Source of the DNA: CAVOBC01 sp963693635
GTDB taxonomy: Bacteria > Pseudomonadota > Gammaproteobacteria > Pseudomonadales > Azotimanducaceae
DNA: 6,296 nt
Direction: 5' to 3'
NCBI GenBank assembly: GCA_963693635.1
Contig: CAVOBC010000289.1
Coordinates: 1-6,296, forward strand
Position 1 is the stretch's first letter, and every line of letters begins with the position of its first letter. Below, piece by piece: positions 1 to 6,296 of the stretch. The notes under the pieces are model-generated. The model was not told the DNA's origin and made no database searches. It saw only the letters and a program-made list of their open reading frames with translations. Both the position numbers and the translations under genes were made by a program.

Positions 1-1400
<1,400 letters not shown>

Positions 1401-1417
<17 letters not shown>

Positions 1418-1825
1418 TGGTGGCCCGATGATCAGATCTGGCCCTCTGGCGAGGTCGCGGTGCCTGCCGTGTGGTACCCCCGTCGGCTTCCTCGATACGA
1501 TAGAGCGCTGGTGCGGGCATTGATGCCCAGTCTTCATGGGCAAACGACGCGTCGAGCGCGTGCAAGACCGTGCCAATCGCGTTCCCGTGGATACAGAAGA
1601 GGGCGCCTTCCTGTTTGTGTTGGCCGATGGTCTGCGTGACCCGGCGCTGGCAAGCGCTAAAGTGCGCGCGGTAGGGCTTGCATACAGTGCTCGAAGACGG
1701 AGGGTAGCGAGCAGCGGGACCAGATTCGACGCGGCCGTCCTACCCGCTGCCGAGAGTGGCCAGTCGGTCTCGGGAAGACTCCTCACGGGTGCCCTTTCAG
1801 CGTGGCAAAGCAGGGTGTAGATCAT
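1401..1825 (-). pseudogene. Histidine phosphatase (phosphoglycerate-mutase-like) gene, broken by internal deletion and frameshift
   Basis: Intact members remove phosphate from small molecules or proteins through a phospho-histidine; the substrate of this one is unknown. From the ATG at 1823-1825, frame one reads MIYTLLCHAERAPV, then LSAAGR and ALYASPTARTL (to about 1658), matching the N-terminal half of the family. Beyond that this frame loses all similarity. A second frame, offset by two bases, begins to match near 1650 (CQRRVTQTIG) and continues through GALFCIHGNAIGTVLHALD and WASMPAPALYRIEEADG to a TAA at 1401-1403. The second catalytic His is at 1587-1589. The joined pieces give about 140 residues against roughly 190-210 for the family, so about 50-60 middle residues, including the region of the catalytic Glu, are gone. 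The first motif reads CHAE instead of RHGE or RHAE, so the phosphate-binding Arg is also lost (one C-to-T change would do it). No ribosome site precedes the start. Two independent lesions argue for genuine decay rather than a sequencing slip. Confidence 0.8.
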
Positions 1826-1935
1826 CGTTCGTACGCGTCAGCAATTGGGAACGCGAGCAACGCACTTGACTGGAGCGGCGAGTATTTTTTCGCCAACGTG
1901 GCCCGTAACCGCGATATGATTCCTGGACATTTCTC

Positions 1936-1959
1936 ATTCATGGCACTCTTATTCATGGC
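1936..1959. repeat. Direct repeat ATTCATGGC, two copies 15 bases apart
   Basis: ATTCATGGC occurs at 1936-1944 and 1951-1959. The second copy also begins a small inverted repeat, TCATG (1953-1957) and CATGA (1965-1969), with 7 bases between. The spacing is close to one and a half helical turns. This could be a regulator binding site for the downstream genes, but the repeats are short and could arise by chance. Confidence 0.35.
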
Positions 1960-1970
1960 CGGTGCATGAG

Positions 1971-1994
1971 GTTGTTCATAGAGGGCTATTCAAC
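1971..1994 (+). promoter_or_regulatory. Imperfect hairpin upstream of the CoA-transferase genes
   Basis: GTTG (1971-1974) pairs with CAAC (1991-1994) and ATAG (1978-1981) with CTAT (1986-1989) around an AGGG loop; an unequal bulge (TTC against T) separates the two stems. No T-run follows, so it is not a standard terminator. It may be an operator dyad or a leader RNA stem. Function is unproven. Confidence 0.3.
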
Positions 1995-2016
1995 GAACTC
2001 CGCGTGGGGCTGATCA

Positions 2017-2076
2017 ATGGGGATCGATATCGAGGTTGACATGGAAGGTCCAATGGAATCAGGCCGACGAACATGA
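2017..2076 (+). CDS. Possible 19-residue leader peptide coupled to the first CoA-transferase
   Basis: A short ORF reads MGIDIEVDMEGPMESGRRT and stops at the TGA at 2074-2076, which overlaps the ATG of the CoA-transferase at 2073 as ATGA. GGGG (2006-2009) lies 7 bases before its ATG. An internal in-frame ATG at 2041 has GAGG 5 bases upstream, giving an 11-residue alternative. The CoA-transferase itself has only AGG at 2061-2063 as a ribosome site, so ribosomes ending on this ORF could reinitiate there. The peptide resembles nothing I recognise, has no run of one amino acid that would suggest attenuation, and may not be translated. The stop overlap is seen; the coupling is inferred. Confidence 0.3.
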   Translation: MGIDIEVDMEGPMESGRRT

Positions 2077-3203
2077 GCGAGCATAACTTGCTGCGGGTGC
2101 TTGAGATTGGCACCGAGGGTGCTGCGGGCTATGCAGGCAAACTGTTTTCTCGGTGGGGCGCCGAGGTGGTTCGTGTCGATACTGGTTCTTCACTTGCGGT
2201 ACCCACGAGGCTTGCGAGGGCGACCGATCTGTATTTGCACGCAGGTAAGGCGCGGATTGCAGTCAACCTCGAGAATACGGGGTCACTCGAGGTTCTGCGG
2301 CGTCTGGCTGATCACTGCGACGTGATACTGGTCGATGGTGCCGCGCCTGCACTGGATGAGATTGGGTTCGAAACGCTGGGAGGGGCACGCTCGCAGGTTC
2401 GCGTTGCAATCACGCCTTTTGGGTTGACCGGCCCGCATCGCGACTGGCAAGGCGCCAGCAATGTACTCCTTGCAATGGGCGGACAGACGTACCTGATGGG
2501 AGACGAGGATCGCGCTCCGCTCACGATGCCCGGGCGCTACCTCGCCTACCAGGCGGGTCAGTTTGCGTACACCGCGGCGGTCGCTTGTCTGCGCAATCAC
2601 GCAAAGGCAGATGACCCGCTGCCCACGGACAATCTGGATGTCAGCCAGTACGAGGTCGCGCAAACCCTGCATCAGTTTACGAATGTGATGTGGACCTTCG
2701 GCGGCAATGTCCGCAGTCGGCACGGCAATAATTTCGGCGTCATTCACCCCATCACGATGTACCCCTGCCGTGATGGCTGGTTTGCCGTCAACGCGGATCG
2801 GATCTTCTGGGACACCTTCACCGTGATGCTCAATCGCCCGGAGCTTGCCGCCGACCCGCGATTCAATTCGGTTGCGGCGCGGGTGGAAAATGCCGAGGCG
2901 CTGGATGCGATTGTCGCCGAAGAACTCGGGCCAAAGAGTCGGGCAGAGCTGATGGAACTGGGCCAGGTCAAATGCCGGATGCCGACCGGTGTGCTGTCGA
3001 CCCTGCGGGAACTGCTCGACGATCCGCATCTGACCGCGCGGGACTTCTGGCAAACCCTTGATGCCGGCGATCTGCAACTCAAGACACCTGGCTCGCCGTT
3101 TCGATTTGTCGGTGAGGCGATGCCTTCACCGGGGACCCCGCGGCCGCCCGTGGATGCAACCGAATGGCTGGCCGCGACGGCCGGGGAGCGTGGGCATGCC
3201 TGA
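2073..3203 (+). CDS. Family III (CaiB/BaiF) CoA-transferase, likely lacking the catalytic Asp
   Basis: This 376-residue protein has the CaiB/BaiF fold signature. An N-terminal CoA-binding segment (LLRVLEIGTEGAAGY, then FSRWGAEVVRVD, residues 6-36) is followed by DVILVDGA (83-90), ITPFGLTGPHRDW (113-125), the helix YLAYQAGQFAYTAA (156-169) and HPITMYPCRDGWFAV (225-239). Active members carry an Asp four residues before the conserved Gly of that helix, as in PDPSAG of the neighbouring gene; here the aligned residue is Ala158 (LAYQAG). The first loop also lacks the DFTHVxAGP motif of formyl-CoA transferase. It may therefore be the non-catalytic partner in a heteromeric enzyme, as known for two-gene family III transferases such as benzylsuccinate CoA-transferase BbsEF. 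The start is fixed because an in-frame stop (2037-2039) lies just upstream with no other start codon between. It overlaps the next gene by 8 bases, a clear sign of an operon. The substrate is unknown. Confidence 0.88.
   Translation: MSEHNLLRVLEIGTEGAAGYAGKLFSRWGAEVVRVDTGSSLAVPTRLARATDLYLHAGKARIAVNLENTGSLEVLRRLADHCDVILVDGAAPALDEIGFETLGGARSQVRVAITPFGLTGPHRDWQGASNVLLAMGGQTYLMGDEDRAPLTMPGRYLAYQAGQFAYTAAVACLRNHAKADDPLPTDNLDVSQYEVAQTLHQFTNVMWTFGGNVRSRHGNNFGVIHPITMYPCRDGWFAVNADRIFWDTFTVMLNRPELAADPRFNSVAARVENAEALDAIVAEELGPKSRAELMELGQVKCRMPTGVLSTLRELLDDPHLTARDFWQTLDAGDLQLKTPGSPFRFVGEAMPSPGTPRPPVDATEWLAATAGERGHA
3183..3188 (+). promoter_or_regulatory. Ribosome binding site deciding the start of the second CoA-transferase
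   Basis: GGGGAG lies 7 bases before the ATG at 3196, inside the end of the upstream gene. It fixes the start at 3196. The frame is open back to 3058, but that extra stretch is out-of-frame coding sequence of the first transferase and shows no family similarity. Confidence 0.7.
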
Positions 3204-4440
3204 CGGGCCGCTGCGCGGTGTACGCGTACTCGATTTCACGCACGTATGGGCGGGACCGCTCTGTTCACGCACGCTTGGCGACCTGGGCGCGGAGGTCATC
3301 AAGGTAGAAGCGGCGTGGGCGCGTGGTACCGCAACACCCCCGGCGGCGTCGCCCTTAACCTCGGGCGCCAGCAATCCCAACGACGATCACTGGAACAGGC
3401 AAGGCGTCACTAACAAACTGAACCGGAACAAACTCGGCATTTGTGTGGACAGCAAGCGAGATGAGGGTCGCGACGTGCTCATGCAACTTGTCCGCGAGTG
3501 CGATGTTGTCGTAGAGAACTTCAGTGCGCGTGCGATGAAGTCGATGGGACTGGACTGGTCTGTCCTCTCTGCTATCAATCCGGCGATCATTTACGTGGCG
3601 ATGCCAGGATTTGGCCATTCAGGACCGTACAAGGATTACGTCGCGTACGGCACGGTGGTCGAGCCGATGTGCGGTCTTACCTCGTTCATGGGTTATGGCC
3701 CCGATGAGCCGCGAGTGACGGCGACCGCCGTGCCGGACCCAAGCGCAGGGATGGCCGCTGCCACGGCGATCGTCACCGCACTGTCGCGCCGTGATCGGGA
3801 CGGCAAGGGCCGCTATGTTGAGCTATCGCTGCAGGAAGCGGCGATTGCGCTTTTCGGCGAGTACTTTCTGCTTGAGCAGATGGGCGAGACCCCGCAACCG
3901 TCGGGCAACACCCATCCTGACTATTCACCCTGCGGCGTTTACCCGGCGAGCGGCCAGGATGACTGGCTCGCGATCTCGGTTCGGGATGACGACGAATGGC
4001 GACGTCTCGCCGCGGTGCTTGGTCCGGCGGCGCAAGACGATGGCCGATTCAGTGACCGTGACGGTCGCGCCAGACATCATGACGTCATTGACGAGCATAT
4101 CTCCGCCTGGACCCGCGTCAGGGACAAGGCGTCAGCAATGGCGGAGTTGCAGGCAGTGGGCGTCGCTGCAGGCGCCGTCAATCGAACCTCGGACCTGCTC
4201 GCCGATCCGCAAAACTGCGCGCGAGACTACTTTGTCGAGTTGCATGCACCGCACATGAACAGCATGCAGTATGCCGGCCTGCCGGTTCGCATCAACGGCA
4301 AACGCGCCGAGGGTTGGCACGCGGCGCCCCGGCTCGGGGAGCACAATCGCGAGGTGTTGACGGGCCTGCTCGGGATGGACGACGCCGAGGTCGATGCGCT
4401 CTATGACGCCGGTGTCCTGACCGAGCACCCGCCCGGTTGA
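3196..4440 (+). CDS. Family III (CaiB/BaiF) CoA-transferase with catalytic Asp181
   Basis: This 414-residue enzyme is expected to move CoA from an acyl-CoA donor to a carboxylic acid in the cytoplasm, through a mixed anhydride on an active-site Asp. It begins PLRGVRVLDFTHVWAGPLCS (residues 5-24), close to formyl-CoA transferase (Frc), whose LDFTHVQAGP includes Gln17; here that residue is Trp17. LGAEVIKVE (30-38), DVVVENFSARAMKSMGLD (103-120) and YVAMPGFGHSGPYKD (133-147) are standard family segments. The helix motif VPDPSAGMAAATAI (179-192) supplies the likely nucleophile Asp181, followed by GKGRYVELSLQEA (203-215). The C-terminal APRLGEHNREVL (377-388) is also typical. The length suits the family (about 380-430). 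It overlaps the upstream transferase by 8 bases, so the two are probably co-translated and may form one complex. The acid and donor cannot be deduced. Frc, carnitine or racemase activity cannot be excluded, but the pairing makes a two-subunit transferase more likely. Confidence 0.92.
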   Translation: MPDGPLRGVRVLDFTHVWAGPLCSRTLGDLGAEVIKVEAAWARGTATPPAASPLTSGASNPNDDHWNRQGVTNKLNRNKLGICVDSKRDEGRDVLMQLVRECDVVVENFSARAMKSMGLDWSVLSAINPAIIYVAMPGFGHSGPYKDYVAYGTVVEPMCGLTSFMGYGPDEPRVTATAVPDPSAGMAAATAIVTALSRRDRDGKGRYVELSLQEAAIALFGEYFLLEQMGETPQPSGNTHPDYSPCGVYPASGQDDWLAISVRDDDEWRRLAAVLGPAAQDDGRFSDRDGRARHHDVIDEHISAWTRVRDKASAMAELQAVGVAAGAVNRTSDLLADPQNCARDYFVELHAPHMNSMQYAGLPVRINGKRAEGWHAAPRLGEHNREVLTGLLGMDDAEVDALYDAGVLTEHPPG

Positions 4441-4506
4441 GCGCCGATGAGTCGGTGAATTCGCGCGTGCCGGAACGTTGTCGCCCCGTCAGCCGGATTT
4501 CACGAC

Positions 4507-4551
4507 GGCGCGATGGTATACGGTGCGATGGCATTCGGCGCGAGGGCATAG
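4507..4551. repeat. Three imperfect tandem copies of a 15-base unit
   Basis: Copies at 4507-4521 (GGCGCGATGGTATAC), 4522-4536 (GGTGCGATGGCATTC) and 4537-4551 (GGCGCGAGGGCATAG) agree pairwise at 11-12 of 15 bases. They lie in the 159-base gap between the CoA-transferase and dinG. The rest of the gap (4441-4506 and 4552-4599) shows no gene, clear promoter or terminator. The array could come from slippage duplication or serve as protein binding sites ahead of dinG. Confidence 0.6.
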
Positions 4552-4586
4552 CGCCTGGTTCCTGGTGGCCGCAGGATCGCAAGCGC

Positions 4587-4592
4587 AGGTGG
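4587..4592 (+). promoter_or_regulatory. Ribosome binding site for dinG
   Basis: AGGTGG, one mismatch from AGGAGG, ends 7 bases before the GTG at 4600. It supports that GTG as the start. No other usual start codon lies in frame between there and the upstream stop TAG at 4549-4551. Confidence 0.6.
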
Positions 4593-4599
4593 TTGCCAG

Positions 4600-6296
4600 G
4601 TGCTTGACGAGGAACAGAAAGCCATCATTCAGACGGCCTACTCCGAGTTGCGGGAAGCAAAGGGTTTCCGGGGACGCCTGTGCCAACGCCAGATGATTGC
4701 GACGATCGCGAAGACATTGGGTGGCATCGAAGATGGCGGTCCGAACACGTGCACTATCGAGGCGGGGACTGGCACCGGTAAGACCGTCGCGTACATTCTC
4801 GCAGCGCTGCCGATCGCGCGGGCGCTGAACAAGAAGCTCGTGGTTTCGACGGCGACGATCGCACTGCAGGAGCAGATCGTCTTCACCGATTTGCCGGACA
4901 TTCTGAAACACGCGAATCTTGATTTCACATTCGTACTCGCCAAGGGCCGGCGGCGTTATCTCTGTCTGTCCAAACTTGACAAATTACTGCGAGAGACCGG
5001 CAGTCGAAACCTGAGCCTCGCCCTGTACGACGATGAGGTGGCCGCCGACGTTCCAGACCCTGAACTCTACCAGCGCATGCTCGACCGGGCTGGCATGGGT
5101 GAGTGGAACGGCGAGCGCGAATCGTGGCCACAGGAACTGGATGACGCTGCCTGGAATCCTGTGAGTACCGATCACGTGCAGTGCACCGGGCGCAAGTGCA
5201 GCAATTATGACAACTGCTTTTTCTACCGTGCGCGTGAACGCGTGTTCAAGGTGGACTGCGTCGTCACGAATCACGACATGGTGCTGTCAGATGCGGTCAT
5301 GGGCGGTGGCACGGTTTTGCCCCCGCCTGATGAGTCCATCTACGTGTTTGACGAGGCGCATCATCTGCCGGCCAAGGCGGTCAATCACCTGTCCCACTTC
5401 GTCAACCTGCGCGGCAGCCAAAGCTGGTTGGAAGAGATTCCCGGTTCCCTGACACAAATGCTCGCCCAGATCGGGCCGGTGGGGAATATCGAGCACCGAT
5501 TGCCATCGATCGACGACCGGGTGCACAGCTTGACCGCCCAGTTGTCGGGGGTGGGTGAGCTTTTGGATCGGCTGCGGATGACTGAAGTCGTTGCACCCGA
5601 CGGCACGTTGCGGTTTCCGCTCGGACGGGTCGACGACGAACTACGGATGCACGCGGGTCGCCTAGCCGAGGGTCTGTCGCTGTTGTTGCGAGATGTCTCG
5701 CCGGTCGCAGACGATCTGAATCTGCAACTTGAAGATGCGGAGCCGAATGCGCGCGATGATCTCGAGGGGTGGCTTGCGGTGCTGGGCGGCATAAGATCGC
5801 AGCTGGAAAATAGTCAGGTGCTGTGGTCGGACTTCGCGGTTGCCGACCAGACTGAAGATGACGGCGCTGGGTATCCACGAGCGCGATGGATAACGTATCG
5901 GGGGGACCCAGTGTCGGACACGCGGGTTAGTTGTAGTCCGATATCGGTCAAGGATGCGCTGAAGGAACTGCTGTGGGATACGTGTCACGGGGCCATCCTG
6001 ACATCAGCTACGATTGCCGTGGGGGGCGACTTTTCCCTCTTTCGCGAGCGTTCCGGCGTTGCGGCCGACTCGGTATTTGAGACCCTGACAAGCCCGTTCC
6101 GATACCCGGAGCAGGCCGTTATGCGCATTCCTAAGATGGATGTTGATCCGCGCAATGGCCAGGCGTTCATCGATCGCGTGGGTGAAATGCTGCCGGGGCT
6201 CGTTCAGGATTCGCGCGGCGTGCTTGTGCTCTTTACCGCGTGGCGACAGATGCATCAGGTGGAGGAACTGCTGCCGGAAGCCTTCCTTGAGAAGGT
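4600..6296 (+). CDS. dinG: ATP-dependent DNA helicase DinG, N-terminal part (3' end outside window)
   Basis: DinG is a 5'-to-3' XPD-like superfamily 2 helicase that unwinds R-loops, forks and D-loops during repair and when replication meets transcription. The frame is open from the GTG at 4600 to the right edge, giving 565 residues of a protein of about 700. Residues 29-37 (QRQMIATIA) match the Q-motif region. Walker A is EAGTGTGKT (54-62), and STATIALQEQI (83-93) is motif Ia. The four iron-sulfur cysteines are all present: Cys122 in RRYLC, then Cys195, Cys200 and Cys206 in VQCTGRKCSNYDNC, with spacing like that of E. coli DinG (C120, C194, C199, C205). VTNHDMVLSDA (222-232) precedes the DEAH box (251-254). 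AILTSATIAVGG (465-476) is motif III and VLVLFTAW (541-548) opens the second helicase domain. The remaining C-terminal motifs lie beyond the window. No SOS box was seen upstream. Confidence 0.96.
   Translation, partial: MLDEEQKAIIQTAYSELREAKGFRGRLCQRQMIATIAKTLGGIEDGGPNTCTIEAGTGTGKTVAYILAALPIARALNKKLVVSTATIALQEQIVFTDLPDILKHANLDFTFVLAKGRRRYLCLSKLDKLLRETGSRNLSLALYDDEVAADVPDPELYQRMLDRAGMGEWNGERESWPQELDDAAWNPVSTDHVQCTGRKCSNYDNCFFYRARERVFKVDCVVTNHDMVLSDAVMGGGTVLPPPDESIYVFDEAHHLPAKAVNHLSHFVNLRGSQSWLEEIPGSLTQMLAQIGPVGNIEHRLPSIDDRVHSLTAQLSGVGELLDRLRMTEVVAPDGTLRFPLGRVDDELRMHAGRLAEGLSLLLRDVSPVADDLNLQLEDAEPNARDDLEGWLAVLGGIRSQLENSQVLWSDFAVADQTEDDGAGYPRARWITYRGDPVSDTRVSCSPISVKDALKELLWDTCHGAILTSATIAVGGDFSLFRERSGVAADSVFETLTSPFRYPEQAVMRIPKMDVDPRNGQAFIDRVGEMLPGLVQDSRGVLVLFTAWRQMHQVEELLPEAFLEK

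Larger units (their letters stand above)
1826..2072. other. Non-coding stretch between the phosphatase remnant and the CoA-transferase genes
   Basis: No conserved protein is encoded here. It must hold any promoter for the CoA-transferase pair. TATGAT at 1915-1920 resembles a -10 box but has no good -35 partner at 16-18 bases. TTGACA at 2036-2041 is a perfect -35 match but has no -10 at the right distance. The stretch does hold a repeated 9-mer, an imperfect hairpin, the 10-base palindrome TCGATATCGA (2024-2033) and a short leader ORF, described separately. No rho-independent terminator was found. Confidence 0.6.

Noticed and set aside
1536..1820. Plus-strand ORF of 94 codons
   Set aside because: It is the antisense shadow of the histidine phosphatase remnant, whose minus-strand frames show real family motifs.
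1866..1888. TTGACT followed by TATTTT as a promoter
   Set aside because: The spacing is only 11 bases, too short for a sigma-70 promoter.
2036..2064. TTGACA as the -35 box of a promoter for the CoA-transferase
   Set aside because: No -10-like sequence lies at 16-18 bases, and transcription would begin at or after the ATG at 2073.
2283..3077. Long minus-strand ORF (264 codons) opposite the first CoA-transferase
   Set aside because: It is antisense to a clear CaiB/BaiF gene, has no recognisable family, and long antisense frames are common in GC-rich genes.
3058..3195. Upstream extension of the second CoA-transferase to 3058
   Set aside because: The extra 46 residues are the first transferase's sequence read in another frame, and the 3196 ATG has a strong ribosome site and begins the family's conserved N-terminus.
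4478..4696. Plus-strand ORF of 72 codons before and into dinG
   Set aside because: It overlaps the start of dinG in another frame, includes the low-complexity tandem repeat and matches no known family.
5402..5878. Minus-strand ORFs opposite dinG
   Set aside because: Arg/Pro/Ser-rich antisense frames over a well-conserved helicase; no domain or ribosome site seen.

Overview
This is a GC-rich bacterial chromosome segment with tightly packed, mostly co-directional genes, probably from a gammaproteobacterium. That assignment is an inference from the style of LigA, the SLT-domain lipoprotein and the four-cysteine DinG; nothing in the window fixes the species. No rRNA, tRNA, CRISPR array, transposase or phage gene was seen.

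Layout, left to right. (1) Positions 1-701 hold the C-terminal third of NAD-dependent DNA ligase (ligA): helix-hairpin-helix region and BRCT domain. (2) Its stop overlaps by 4 bases the start of a lipoprotein with a lysozyme-like transglycosylase (SLT) domain (698-1417). (3) Converging on this gene is a broken histidine phosphatase gene on the minus strand (1401-1825). Its two halves lie in different frames, its middle is missing and its RHG arginine is a cysteine. (4) A 247-base non-coding stretch (1826-2072) carries short repeats, an imperfect hairpin and a possible 19-codon leader ORF that overlaps the next start. (5) Two overlapping family III (CaiB/BaiF) CoA-transferase genes follow (2073-3203 and 3196-4440). 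The second has the family's catalytic Asp; the first appears to have Ala there. (6) A 159-base gap holds three copies of a 15-base imperfect tandem repeat. (7) dinG, an iron-sulfur XPD-like helicase, runs off the right edge (4600-6296).

How the genes fit together: ligA and dinG are DNA maintenance genes. The CoA-transferase pair looks like an inserted metabolic operon, plausibly making a two-subunit enzyme that moves CoA between organic acids; its substrate cannot be read from the sequence. I found no evidence of a wholly new system. The items most worth a second look are the asymmetric CoA-transferase pair and the decayed phosphatase.
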